A stretch of 64,000 bases of DNA, from the NCBI RefSeq assembly GCF_900172325.1, contig NZ_FWFR01000005.1, forward strand, positions 1 through 64,000, read 5' to 3'. Made by a program: the position numbers and the translations under genes. This stretch comes from Oceanibacterium hippocampi. GTDB taxonomy: Bacteria; Pseudomonadota; Alphaproteobacteria; Sneathiellales; Sneathiellaceae. The notes beneath the pieces are model-generated. The model was given only the letters and a program-made list of their open reading frames with translations, made no database searches and was not told the origin of the DNA. Shown here piece after piece: positions 33,748 through 42,982 of the stretch; the stretch's first letter is position 1; each line of letters opens with the position of its first letter.

Positions 33748-35454
33748 TCAGTCCCGCCGGCGGCGGCGGATCGCCGGCAGCAGCAGGAGCGCGAGGCCGA
33801 ATCCCGCCAGCGCGACGCCGGCGCCGCCCGCGGCGGCCCGTTTCACGGGTGTGTCGAGATCGAGCAGCCCGCGCTTGTCGCCACCGGACTCCAGCATCTC
33901 GACGCGCTGCAGCAATGCCGCCTTCTCGCGCAGCTGCGTGTCGGCATCCTTGATCCGCGCCAGGCTGCGGATCAGGCGCGACCAGCCCTCCGAGTAGGTG
34001 AAGCCGCCCGGATGCACGTGGGCCAGGCCCTTGAAGTGCTTCATGACATGCTGTTCCCACATCTCGGCGAACTCGTAGTCGATGGCGGTCGGGAAGTTCC
34101 CGGACGAGAAGAACAGGCCGGCAAAGGCGCCCGGGCTGTCGGCATCGGGCTTCGGCGGCGCCGGGCGGTTGGTCGTCTGGCCAACCAGCAGCTTGTCCTC
34201 GTAGAGCCGGTTCATCACGCCGCGGGCTTCCTTGACGAGCTCGATGCCCTGCTTCGTGCCCTCGTCCATCATGTCGAGGTAGGCGCGGGCGAAGGACGGC
34301 GAATGGCAGTTGGAACAGGTCGTGACCCACGATTCCTTGCGGTCCTGGAACCATTCGTGGCCCAGGTTCTCGGCGATTTCCGGCTTCGGTTCGAAGCCCC
34401 AGCGCACCTTGCGGACCAGGTTGTGACCGTATTCGCCCTCATATTCCATGTGACAGGTCTGGCAGGTCGGGCCGGTCTGCCCGCCCGCGCCGAAGGCCGT
34501 CGAAAGCGGCTGCTGCCAATCCCAGTCATGGCCCTGCGTGGCATAGACAACGCCGTGCTTGGACATGCTGAAGGCTTCGAACTCGTTGTGATCGACGCCG
34601 TTGTGACAGGTCGAGCAGGTCTCCGGCTTGCGCGCCTCGGCGGCCGAGAACTCGTGGCGGGTATGGCAGGAATTGCAGGTGTTCTGCATGGTGTGGCAGA
34701 GCGAGCAGCCATCGGCGACCTCGCGCTGTTCCATGCCGGCCCAGATCGCGGTCTCGACGTTGGCCTGCCATGACAGGGCATGCGACGGCCGGCCGGCCGG
34801 CCATTGCTCCTGCGGCCAGGTGAGCGTGTCGCGCTCGGACTCGCGCTCGGCGAACTGCTGCACGTGGCACTGCCCGCAATCGGCCGCGTCGGGCATCTTG
34901 AGGTCGGCCTTGTGATTGCCCTTCAGCGCACCGACCCTCATGTGGCAGTCGATGCAGCCGACGTCATCGAGGTTCTGACCCTCGGGCAGCACGCCCATCG
35001 AATGCAGGTTCGCCTCGACCTGGTCGATGAGCTCCTTCTTGTAGGCGCGTGAATCCCCGGCCGGCAGGCCGCGGATCTCGTCCAGGTCGCCGTGCACGCT
35101 CTTCTGCCACGAATGGACCCAGCCGGGCGTCACGGTCGAATGGCATTCGACGCATTCCTCGCGGGTCGCCTCGAAATCCATGTCGGGCGCCACATAGAGC
35201 GTCTTCGGATCGAGATAGCGGGTGAACGGCGTCGGCTGCCAGAGCTCGCCGAACGCGCCCTTTCCGTGCCCCTTGCCGGGATCGTAGTAGCGCTTGATCA
35301 GCGCGCCGTAGAGATCCTTCGGTGGGGCGTCCCGGGTCAGACCGAGTGCCTCGTAGGTCTCGTCCGGGATGTCGGCGCCCGCCGGCGGCGAAGCGGCGAG
35401 CAGGAGCGGCAGGAAGAACATTCCGAAAAACAGGTGCAAGCAGTGGCGTAGCAT
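33748..35454 (-). CDS. haoA: Octaheme hydroxylamine oxidoreductase HaoA
   Basis: A 568-residue multiheme c-type cytochrome with a signal peptide (about 1-27, cleaved after PPAGA). Eight CxxCH sites start at Cys101, 167, 193, 250, 260, 280, 331 and 380, the HAO pattern. The fourth would carry the P460 catalytic heme. A Tyr at 487 (GGFTYSEGW) lies in the C-terminal region where HAO supplies the tyrosine cross-link, but alignment by eye is not decisive. A final helix (about 543-562) followed by RRRRRD should anchor it in the membrane. It oxidises hydroxylamine in the periplasm. No electron-accepting cytochrome c gene is in the window. Confidence 0.93.
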   Translation of the reverse strand: MLRHCLHLFFGMFFLPLLLAASPPAGADIPDETYEALGLTRDAPPKDLYGALIKRYYDPGKGHGKGAFGELWQPTPFTRYLDPKTLYVAPDMDFEATREECVECHSTVTPGWVHSWQKSVHGDLDEIRGLPAGDSRAYKKELIDQVEANLHSMGVLPEGQNLDDVGCIDCHMRVGALKGNHKADLKMPDAADCGQCHVQQFAERESERDTLTWPQEQWPAGRPSHALSWQANVETAIWAGMEQREVADGCSLCHTMQNTCNSCHTRHEFSAAEARKPETCSTCHNGVDHNEFEAFSMSKHGVVYATQGHDWDWQQPLSTAFGAGGQTGPTCQTCHMEYEGEYGHNLVRKVRWGFEPKPEIAENLGHEWFQDRKESWVTTCSNCHSPSFARAYLDMMDEGTKQGIELVKEARGVMNRLYEDKLLVGQTTNRPAPPKPDADSPGAFAGLFFSSGNFPTAIDYEFAEMWEQHVMKHFKGLAHVHPGGFTYSEGWSRLIRSLARIKDADTQLREKAALLQRVEMLESGGDKRGLLDLDTPVKRAAAGGAGVALAGFGLALLLLPAIRRRRRD

Positions 35455-35681
35455 GACGGCAGTCCGATCCGGCTGTTCGAACGAGCCTCAAGCATCGCAG
35501 GCCTCTTGTATAAGCGTAGGTCCATGTAATGGGAAAATCATGGAGCCGGATGTCGGTGACGACCGGTGCCGGTATCGCCGCACGCGCCGCTCAACCATTT
35601 GTGTCCTCCGAGGCATCGCACCGTGACTTTGACGGGTGGCCGGAACGGGATAAGACTGGTCGATAATCGACAGGGGTCCCG
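35455..35681. promoter_or_regulatory. Divergent promoter region between haoA and the LuxR-family gene
   Basis: 227 bases separate two divergent starts. No strong -35/-10 or -24/-12 pair could be read, but both the haoAB operon and the regulator must be transcribed from here. The regulator could bind here and control haoAB as well as its downstream operon. Confidence 0.5.
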
Positions 35682-38354
35682 GTGACGCGAATGCCGACAA
35701 GAGAAGACGATCTTCGGGTCGTTCCGCCGACCAAGTGCTGGCCGCCGGCCTGCCATATGCGACTGGTCGCCCGCGACCGGCTGTCCTCGGTGGCCGGGCG
35801 GCTCGACCGCCTGCGCCTGGTCTGCGTGACCGCCCCGGCCGGCAGCGGCAAGAGCACGCTGATGACCCAGTGGCACGGGATGCTGGCCGAGGGGGAGGCC
35901 GCCTGGCTGTCGCTGGAACGCGCCGACCGGGAACCGGCCAACTTCGCGGCCGCGCTCGCGGCGGCCCTGAAGGGCAGGGTTCCGTCGCTGGGCGCCGCCT
36001 TGCAGGCGATCCTGTCCTCGCCCGAGCCCGTGTTGCTCCGCCGTACCGTCGATCATGTCCTGGTCGAACTGGCGATGCACGACCGGCGTTTCGTGCTGAT
36101 GCTGGACGATGCCCATCACCTGATCGGCAGCGGGGCGGAAGAGGCGCTGGCCCGGCTGATCGCCCAGGCGCCGCCGTCGCTCACCGTCGTCGTCGGTTCG
36201 CGCGACCGGCTTTCGCTGCCGATTTCGCGGCTGCTGCTGAGCGGCAGCGCGCTTGAGATCGGCTGGGACGAGCTTCGCTTCACGGCCGGGGAGGCGGGAA
36301 TCCTGCTCAACGAGGCGGCCGGTGACGGTCTCGGCGCCGATATCGTGGACGTCGTGACGCGCCGCACCGAGGGGTGGGCGACCGGGCTCCAGCTCGCCGC
36401 GATGACACTCCGCCAGCGGCCCGACGGCGCCGACCTGCGCTCGCTGTCCGGCCGCAGCGTCGATGTCGCGAATTACCTGCTCGAGGACGTGTTCAGCGCG
36501 CTGGCCCCGTCCGACCGTGATTTCCTGATGAATACCTCGGTTCTCGACCGCTTCAGCGCCGGGCTGGCCGAGGCGGTGTCCGGCCGGGACGACGCGCGGG
36601 CGATCATCGAGCGGCTGGAGCACGGCAACCTGTTCCTGTTGCGGCTCGACGACCGGCGGGAGTGGTTCCGCTACCATCACCTGTTCCAGGAGTTCCTGCA
36701 GAGCCGGCTCGACGTCGCCCATCCGGGCCGGCGGGATGACCTCTATCGCCGTGCCGCGCACTGGTGCGAGGCCGCCGACCTGCTGCGGGAGGCGATGACC
36801 TATGCCCGGCGGGGCCGGCACATGGAGCACCTGGCCGACCTGCTGGAGCGGGCGGGTCGGCAGATGTTCCGCCATGGCGACTTCAAGTCGCTGCGCGACT
36901 GGCTTGCCGTCCTGCCGCCGGGAACCCTGCAAAACCGGCGCGAGCTGTGCGTTCTCGCCGGCTGGGCCCATGCCTATCTGGGCGAGATCGCGGCGGCGCG
37001 GACCTGCGCGGCGATGGCGGCGAGTAGCCTTGCGCCCGAGGACCGCGCGACGCGGGCGGAACTGGCGGTCATGCGCACGACATTCGGCGTGATCCAGGCG
37101 GACGAGCCGGAGTCGCACGACCTGCCGTCGAATGTCGTCGACCATCTGCCGTCCGACAAGCCGGCGCTGCTCGGCTTCGGCCATGTCGCCGTCGGTTACA
37201 CGCTTCGCGCGGAAGGCCGGCTCGACGATGCGCTGGCGGCGTTCGAGCGCGGCATCGCCATCACCGAGCGCCCGGAAACCGCCCTGGTCAACCTGCTGGC
37301 CCGCTTCAATATCGGCGCGCTGCTGGTGTTCATGGGACGTCCGGCCTCGGCCGAGGAGCGGCTGCGCCAATCGCTCGAGGTGGCCCGGGCACGCGGCTGG
37401 GACGAGAGCATCGGGGCCGGCTTTCTCAACGTGCAGCTCGGCATCGCGCTCCGCGAGCAGAACCGGCTGCGCGACAGCATCGCCGCGCTCGGCCGGGGCA
37501 TCGAACTGCTCGAGGCGGGCGAGGGCTATGGCTATCTCGGCGTCGGGCTGGCCGAGCGCGCCCGCAGCCATCGCGCCGCCGGCAACGGCAACGCCGCCGC
37601 CCAGGATCGCGACGCGGCGCGCCGCCTTGCCGACGAACGCGGGATCACGCGGGTCCGTTTCCGGGTCGATCTGCTGGACGCGCGGACCGCGCTCGGCGGC
37701 GGACGGCTGGACGAGGCGCTGGCCTGCCTGGAACAGTTGCGGAGCGGGCTGGTCCCGCCGTCGGACGACGGCGGCGTGCTCAACGAGAAATACGAGATCT
37801 TCCTCGTGCAATGGTGCCGGCTGCTGCATGGCCAGCTGCGCATGGCGGAAGTGGTCCGGGTCGCCGGACTCGGCGTCGGCAGTGCGCTGGCCGCCGGCCG
37901 GCACCGGAACGCGGTCGCCTTCCTGGTCCTCCAGGCGGCGGCCTGGAAGGGGCTTGGCGTTCCCGGCAAGGTTCGCGACAAGCTCGTGCGTGCGCTCGAG
38001 CTGGTTCGCGGCGAGGGCTGCGTGCGGCCGTTCCTTGCCGCCGGCACGACGCTGCTCGACGATCTCGCGGAGCTGGCCGGTGATCGCGCGCTGGCCGCTT
38101 CGGTGGTGCCGGTTCTCGCCGCCCTCGGCCGCCATTCGGAGGCGACAGACATCCCGATCCCGGTATTGCGATACCGCGAGACGCAGATCATCGGGCTGCT
38201 CACCCACGGCCTGCGCAACCGGGAGATCGGCGAGCGCCTGCGGATCTCCGAGGAAACCGTGAAATGGTATCTCAAGCAGCTCTACGAGAAGCTCGAGGTG
38301 CGCTCCCGGACCGAGGCCGTGCAGAAGGCTCGGGAGTACAACCTGCTCGCCTGA
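35682..38354 (+). CDS. MalT-type LuxR-family ATP-dependent transcriptional activator
   Basis: An 890-residue STAND regulator. The Walker A APAGSGKST lies near 51-59, Walker B-like VLMLDDAHH near 140, and a long helical TPR-like region (about 350-800) should bind the inducer. The C-terminal LuxR helix-turn-helix is about 825-885 (LRNREIGERLRISEETVKWYL). The start is GTG 35682 or ATG 35691. Such proteins oligomerise on ATP and inducer to activate nearby operons. It directly precedes the acyl-CoA ligase/ABC transporter operon and is divergent from haoAB. Confidence 0.9.
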   Translation: MTRMPTREDDLRVVPPTKCWPPACHMRLVARDRLSSVAGRLDRLRLVCVTAPAGSGKSTLMTQWHGMLAEGEAAWLSLERADREPANFAAALAAALKGRVPSLGAALQAILSSPEPVLLRRTVDHVLVELAMHDRRFVLMLDDAHHLIGSGAEEALARLIAQAPPSLTVVVGSRDRLSLPISRLLLSGSALEIGWDELRFTAGEAGILLNEAAGDGLGADIVDVVTRRTEGWATGLQLAAMTLRQRPDGADLRSLSGRSVDVANYLLEDVFSALAPSDRDFLMNTSVLDRFSAGLAEAVSGRDDARAIIERLEHGNLFLLRLDDRREWFRYHHLFQEFLQSRLDVAHPGRRDDLYRRAAHWCEAADLLREAMTYARRGRHMEHLADLLERAGRQMFRHGDFKSLRDWLAVLPPGTLQNRRELCVLAGWAHAYLGEIAAARTCAAMAASSLAPEDRATRAELAVMRTTFGVIQADEPESHDLPSNVVDHLPSDKPALLGFGHVAVGYTLRAEGRLDDALAAFERGIAITERPETALVNLLARFNIGALLVFMGRPASAEERLRQSLEVARARGWDESIGAGFLNVQLGIALREQNRLRDSIAALGRGIELLEAGEGYGYLGVGLAERARSHRAAGNGNAAAQDRDAARRLADERGITRVRFRVDLLDARTALGGGRLDEALACLEQLRSGLVPPSDDGGVLNEKYEIFLVQWCRLLHGQLRMAEVVRVAGLGVGSALAAGRHRNAVAFLVLQAAAWKGLGVPGKVRDKLVRALELVRGEGCVRPFLAAGTTLLDDLAELAGDRALAASVVPVLAALGRHSEATDIPIPVLRYRETQIIGLLTHGLRNREIGERLRISEETVKWYLKQLYEKLEVRSRTEAVQKAREYNLLA

Positions 38355-38383
38355 ATCCCGCAGGATTGTTTCACACCCCACCA

Positions 38384-38407
38384 TTCACCACCCGTTCGGG
38401 GGGTGAA
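38384..38407. promoter_or_regulatory. Inverted repeat upstream of the acyl-CoA ligase operon
   Basis: TTCACCACCC and GGGGGGTGAA form imperfect 10-bp arms around GTTC, about 90 bases before the ligase start. It could be an activator site for the upstream MalT-type regulator or the terminator of its gene. No T-run follows, which favours a binding site. Confidence 0.4.
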
Positions 38408-38493
38408 GGTCCGAGGTCGCCAAACTAGTCTCCCGGAAAACGACAACCGGCCCGGGAGATGGCCGGAATCCTTCCTCAGGAGCGAAACGCACC

Positions 38494-40050
38494 ATGAATC
38501 TGGCCGCGCTGCTGCAGCGTGCGGGCCGGGCGGATTTCAACCGTCCGGCCCTCGTCCTCGGCACTGACGTTACCGCGACCTACGGCGCGCTGGCACGCGA
38601 CGCGGCGGTGCTCGGCCGGGCGCTGCGCGAGACCCTCGGCCTCGGCGCCGGTGACCGTGTCGCGATCGTCATGCGGAACGTGCCGGACTATGTGACGGTG
38701 CTGTTCGGCGCCTGGTGGGGCGGCCTGAGCGTGGTGCCGGCAAACGCCAAGCTGCATCCGAAGGAAATCGACTACATCCTGCGGGACAGCGGCGCCCGGG
38801 TCTGCTTCGTGACCCCGGATCTCGCGCCGTCCGTCGAGGGGACGAGCGCGGTCGCGGACGGCCAGGTGCGCGTGATCGAGGCCGGTTCGGCGGACTGGCG
38901 CGTGCTGCTCGAGACCGAACCGCTCGACGAACCGCTCACCGTCGAGGCCGATGCGATGGCCTGGCTGTTCTACACCTCCGGGACGACGGGCCGCCCGAAG
39001 GGAGCGATGCTCAGCCATCGCAACCTGTTCAGCATGACGGCCTGCTACTTCGCCGATGTCGACGCGATCGGGGCGGGCGACTGCATCGTTCATGCCGCCC
39101 CGATGAGCCACGGTTCGGGTCTCTACATCCTGCCCCACGTTGCCCAGGCGGCGGCCCAGGTCATTCCGGAAAGCGGCGGCTTCGACCCGGCCGAGATCTT
39201 CGCCCTGATGCGGGCGCACCGGGGCCTTTCGATGTTCGCGGCGCCGACCATGGTGCACCGGCTGAACGTCACGGCCGAGCAGGCCGACCCGGACACCGGC
39301 AACCTGAAGAGCATCATCTACGGCGGCGGGCCGATGTATCTCGCCGACTGCAAGCGCGCCTTCGCGCTGTTCGGGCCGAAGCTGATCCAGATCTATGGTC
39401 AGGGCGAGAGCCCGATGACCATCACCGCGCTGTCTCGGGCCCGCCACGCCGAGGCGATCGCGCGCGGCGACGACGCGCTGCTGGGCTCGGTCGGCGTGGC
39501 GCAGATGCTGGCCGACGTGCGGGTGACCGATGAAGGCGGAACGCCGCTGCCTGCCGGGGAGACCGGCGAGGTGGTCGTGCGCGGCCCGCAGGTGATGCCG
39601 GGCTACTGGCGCCAGCCGGACGCCACCGCCGCCACCATCCGCGACGGCTGGCTCCATACCGGCGACATGGGCGCAATGGCGGCTGACGGCTGTCTAACCC
39701 TCAAGGATCGCTCGAAGGACGTCATCATTTCCGGCGGCACCAACATCTATCCGCGCGAGGTGGAGGAGGCGCTGCTGCTTCATCCCGCGGTCCGGGAAGT
39801 CTCGGTGATCGGCCGGCCGGTCGCCGACTGGGGCGAGGAGGTCGTCGCCTTCGTCGTCCCGCGCCCCGGCGCGACGGTCGGCGCGGCCGACCTGGACGGC
39901 CATGTCCGCGACCACATCGCCCGCTTCAAGCGCCCCAGGCACTACCGCTTCTTGGAGGCCCTGCCGAAGAACCACTACGGCAAGGTCGCCAAGATCACCC
40001 TGCGCGAATGGCTCGACAAGGAAACAGAGCCCGCGCCTCCGCCAACCTGA
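38494..40050 (+). CDS. Acyl-CoA synthetase / AMP-forming ligase
   Basis: A 518-residue AMP-binding ligase with FYTSGTTGRPKGA near 165, IYGQGESPMTITAL in the acceptor region, LHTGDMG and a C-terminal lid (KDVIISGGTNIYPREVEEAL..YGKVAKITL). It would make a CoA thioester from the acid imported by the transporter encoded downstream. CTCAGGAG lies about 14 bases before the ATG. The binding-protein gene follows after 14 bases. Confidence 0.9.
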   Translation: MNLAALLQRAGRADFNRPALVLGTDVTATYGALARDAAVLGRALRETLGLGAGDRVAIVMRNVPDYVTVLFGAWWGGLSVVPANAKLHPKEIDYILRDSGARVCFVTPDLAPSVEGTSAVADGQVRVIEAGSADWRVLLETEPLDEPLTVEADAMAWLFYTSGTTGRPKGAMLSHRNLFSMTACYFADVDAIGAGDCIVHAAPMSHGSGLYILPHVAQAAAQVIPESGGFDPAEIFALMRAHRGLSMFAAPTMVHRLNVTAEQADPDTGNLKSIIYGGGPMYLADCKRAFALFGPKLIQIYGQGESPMTITALSRARHAEAIARGDDALLGSVGVAQMLADVRVTDEGGTPLPAGETGEVVVRGPQVMPGYWRQPDATAATIRDGWLHTGDMGAMAADGCLTLKDRSKDVIISGGTNIYPREVEEALLLHPAVREVSVIGRPVADWGEEVVAFVVPRPGATVGAADLDGHVRDHIARFKRPRHYRFLEALPKNHYGKVAKITLREWLDKETEPAPPPT

Positions 40051-40064
40051 AGGGAGACCAAGAG

Positions 40065-41279
40065 ATGAAAGCGTTACTGACCGGTGCCTGTTGCGCACTG
40101 GCATTTGCCGGACTGGGCGGCGTTGCCCAGGCGGCGGGCATTTCCGGCGATGTCGTGAAGATCGGCGTCCTGAACGACCAGTCCGGCGTCTATTCTGACG
40201 CGACCGGCCCGGGCTCCACGCTGGCCGCGCAGATGGCGGTCGAGGAATTCGGCGGCAAGGTGCTGGGCGCGCCGATCGAGATCGTCGTCGCCGACCACCA
40301 GAACAAGGCCGACATCGCCGCCGGCATCGCCAACCGCTGGATCGACGACGAGGGCGTCGACGCCATCACCGACCTGCCGAACTCGTCGGCCATGCTGGCG
40401 GTGCAGGAAATCATGCGCAACAAGAAGCGCATCCTGCTGGAAAGCGGCGGCGGGTCGAGCGACTTCACCGGCACCCATTGCTCGCCCTACGGCTTCCACT
40501 GGACCTATGACACCTACAGCCTCGCCAAGGTGACCGGCAGCGCCATCACCAAGGAAGGCAGCAAGAAGTGGTTCAACGTGGTCGTCGACTATGCCTTCGG
40601 CGAGGCGCTGAACCGCGACCTGACGAAGGCCGTGGTCGAGTCCGGCGGCGAGGTCATCGGCGAGGTCAAGCACCCGATCAGCAATGCCGACTTCTCGTCC
40701 TACCTGCTGCAGGCGCAGGGTTCCGGCGCCGACGTGATCGGCCTGCTGAATGCCGGCGGCGACACCACCACGGCGGTCAAGCAGGCGGCCGAGTTCGGCA
40801 TCACCCAGGCGGGCCAGAAGCTTGCCGGCCTGCTCGTGTTCGTGAACACGATCAAGGCGCTTGGCCTCGATACCGCGCAGGGCCTGCAGTTCACCGCCGC
40901 CTTCTACTGGGACCTGAATGACGAGACCCGGGCCTGGTCGCAGAAATTCTACGACCGCCACGGCGCCATGCCGTCCTTCATCCAGGCCGGCGTCTACTCG
41001 GCCGTCCTGCACTATCTGAAGGCCATCGAGGCGGCCGGCACCGACGATGCCGACGCCGTCGCCGACATGATGCGGAAGACCCCGGTGAACGACATGTTCG
41101 CCAAGAACGGCAAGATCCGCGCCGACGGCCGCATGGTCCACGAGATGTATCTGATGGAGGTGAAGAAGCCGTCGGAAGCCTCCGACAACGAGTGGGACCT
41201 GATGAAGCTGGTTCGCGCCGTGCCGGGCGAGGAAGCCTTCCGCCCGCTCAACGAAGGCGGTTGCCCGCTGGTCAAGTAA
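40065..41279 (+). CDS. Branched-chain amino-acid-type ABC transporter substrate-binding protein
   Basis: A 404-residue periplasmic protein with a signal peptide (about 1-23, ending VAQAA) and a type I binding fold (VVKIGVLNDQSGVYSD, GPGSTLAAQMAVEEFGG, LLESGGGSSDFTG). GGGAG lies ten bases before ATG 40065; the longer frame starts inside the ligase gene. Relatives of this family often bind aromatic or other carboxylates rather than leucine, and the ligase neighbour supports an acid ligand. Confidence 0.9.
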   Translation: MKALLTGACCALAFAGLGGVAQAAGISGDVVKIGVLNDQSGVYSDATGPGSTLAAQMAVEEFGGKVLGAPIEIVVADHQNKADIAAGIANRWIDDEGVDAITDLPNSSAMLAVQEIMRNKKRILLESGGGSSDFTGTHCSPYGFHWTYDTYSLAKVTGSAITKEGSKKWFNVVVDYAFGEALNRDLTKAVVESGGEVIGEVKHPISNADFSSYLLQAQGSGADVIGLLNAGGDTTTAVKQAAEFGITQAGQKLAGLLVFVNTIKALGLDTAQGLQFTAAFYWDLNDETRAWSQKFYDRHGAMPSFIQAGVYSAVLHYLKAIEAAGTDDADAVADMMRKTPVNDMFAKNGKIRADGRMVHEMYLMEVKKPSEASDNEWDLMKLVRAVPGEEAFRPLNEGGCPLVK

Positions 41280-41340
41280 GTGCGTGGCCGGGGCGGGGCC
41301 AAGGCTCTCCCCGGCCGTCTCTCTTTCGGGAATTCATGTC

Positions 41341-42141
41341 ATGAGCAAGGATTTCGACGGCCGTTCGGTGATCGTCCTCGGCGCGGGTTCGGTCGGTCCG
41401 GGCTGGGGCAACGGCAAGGCCTGCGCCGTCCGCTTCGCCCGCGAGGGCGCCCGGGTGCTCTGCGTCGACATCAACGCCGCGGCGGCCGAGGAAACCGCCG
41501 CCATCATCGCCCGTGAAGGCGGCAAGGCGCTCGCCCACAAGGCCGACGTCACCCGTTCGGACGACATCGAGGCGCTGGTCGCCCGCTGCGTCGAGACCTG
41601 GGGCGGCGTCGATGTCCTGCATCACAATGTCGGCATCGCCCGGGTCGGCGGCTGCGTCGACCTGCCGGAAGACGACTGGCGCCACATCATGGACGTCAAC
41701 CTGACCAGTGCCTTCCTGGCCTGCAAGCATGTCCTGCCGGTGATGGAACGGCAGGGCAAGGGGGCCATCGTCGCCACGGGTTCGGTTGCCGGCATCCGCT
41801 ATACCGGCGTGCCCTACGTCACCTATTACGCCAGCAAGGCGGCGCTCCAGCATCTGATGACCTCTGTGGCGCTGGAGTATGCCGCGAAGGGCATTCGCGC
41901 GAACACCGTGCTGCCCGGACTGATGCATACGCCGATGATCTTCCAGGGGCTGCCCGACGCCTACGCCGACGGCGACGCCGACCGGATGATCGCGGTGCGC
42001 GAACAGCAATGCCCGACCGGCGCAATGGGCGACGCCTGGGACGTCGCCGAGGCGGTCCTCTACCTGGCCTCGGACCGCGCCAAGTACGTCACCGGCACGA
42101 CGCTCGCCGTCGACGGCGGCATCTCGATGAAGTTCACCTGA
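41341..42141 (+). CDS. Short-chain dehydrogenase/reductase
   Basis: A 266-residue SDR with an atypical glycine motif (LGAGSVGPGWGNG), an NVG structural motif, Ser in TGSVAG and the YYASK catalytic pair. ATG 41341 is taken because the frame upstream is only intergenic. It lies between the binding-protein and ATPase genes of the importer, so it probably acts on the imported compound or its CoA ester. The exact reaction is unknown. Confidence 0.88.
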   Translation: MSKDFDGRSVIVLGAGSVGPGWGNGKACAVRFAREGARVLCVDINAAAAEETAAIIAREGGKALAHKADVTRSDDIEALVARCVETWGGVDVLHHNVGIARVGGCVDLPEDDWRHIMDVNLTSAFLACKHVLPVMERQGKGAIVATGSVAGIRYTGVPYVTYYASKAALQHLMTSVALEYAAKGIRANTVLPGLMHTPMIFQGLPDAYADGDADRMIAVREQQCPTGAMGDAWDVAEAVLYLASDRAKYVTGTTLAVDGGISMKFT

Positions 42142-42223
42142 CGAGAACCTGACGATCCGTGCCCCGGCGGGCCGAGGCCCGCCCGGCATTCCTTGAATCC
42201 AGATCGCCCCGGGAGGATAACCG

Positions 42224-42982
42224 ATGGCCGAAGTCGCCATCCGCACCGAGAACCTGAGTGTCAGCTTCGCCGGCTTTCGCGCCGTCGACGGCGTCGATCT
42301 GTCCGTCGAGGCGGGAACGATTCATGCGCTCATAGGCCCCAACGGCGCGGGCAAGACGACCTGTTTCAACCTGATCACCAAGTTCATCCGCCCCTCCTCG
42401 GGACGGATCTGGCTGGGCGAACAGGACATCACCGCGCTCGAACCCGATGCCGTGGCCCGTCTCGGCATGGTCCGGTCGTTCCAGATTTCCGCGGTCTTTC
42501 CCGGCCTCAGCGTGCTCGAGAACGTTCGTGTCGCGCTGCAGCCGACGCTCGGCGTGACCTTCCAGTTCTGGCGCTCGAACCGCATTCTCAGGCGTCTCGA
42601 CGACCAGGCGATGGCGCTGCTCGACCGGGTCGGCATGGCCGCCGTCGCCGGCGAGCGGGCGGCGGACCTTTCCTACGGCCGCAAGCGGGTGCTGGAAATC
42701 GCGACGACACTGGCGCTCGATCCCTCGGTCCTGCTGCTCGACGAGCCGATGGCCGGAATGGGGGCGGAGGATGTCGCCATGGTCGCCAACCTGATCCGCG
42801 AGGTCGGGCGCAACCGGACGATCCTGATGGTCGAGCACAATCTCTCGGTCGTCGCCGACCTGTCGGACCGCATCACCGTGCTGCAGCGCGGCCAGATCCT
42901 GGCCGAGGGCAGCTATGCCGAGGTCTCCTCGGACCGGCGGGTCATCGAGGCCTACATGGGCGAGGAGGTGACCGATGCCTGA
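42224..42982 (+). CDS. Branched-chain-type ABC transporter ATPase (LivG-like)
   Basis: A 252-residue ATPase with Walker A GPNGAGKTT, Walker B VLLLDEPMAGMG and a signature region read as LSYGRKRVLEIATTLA. LivG-type features include the long insertion after the Q-loop (PTLGVTFQFWRSNRILRR). GGGAGGA precedes the ATG, and its stop overlaps the LivF-like start by 8 bases. Confidence 0.92.
   Translation: MAEVAIRTENLSVSFAGFRAVDGVDLSVEAGTIHALIGPNGAGKTTCFNLITKFIRPSSGRIWLGEQDITALEPDAVARLGMVRSFQISAVFPGLSVLENVRVALQPTLGVTFQFWRSNRILRRLDDQAMALLDRVGMAAVAGERAADLSYGRKRVLEIATTLALDPSVLLLDEPMAGMGAEDVAMVANLIREVGRNRTILMVEHNLSVVADLSDRITVLQRGQILAEGSYAEVSSDRRVIEAYMGEEVTDA

Noticed and set aside
32689-34773. A 694-codon plus-strand frame across haoB and haoA
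   Set aside because: HaoA has eight heme motifs and HaoB is recognisable on the other strand. This frame has no domains.
33748-35454. HaoA as a pentaheme nitrite reductase or an octaheme reductase
   Set aside because: Eight CxxCH sites exclude a pentaheme enzyme, there is no CxxCK site, and an adjacent haoB favours the oxidising type, although the cross-link tyrosine should still be confirmed.
35538-38384. A 948-codon open frame antisense to the MalT-type regulator gene
   Set aside because: It mirrors the real gene almost exactly, has no domain or start signal, and is rich in Arg, Gln and His as expected from reading GC-rich codons in reverse.
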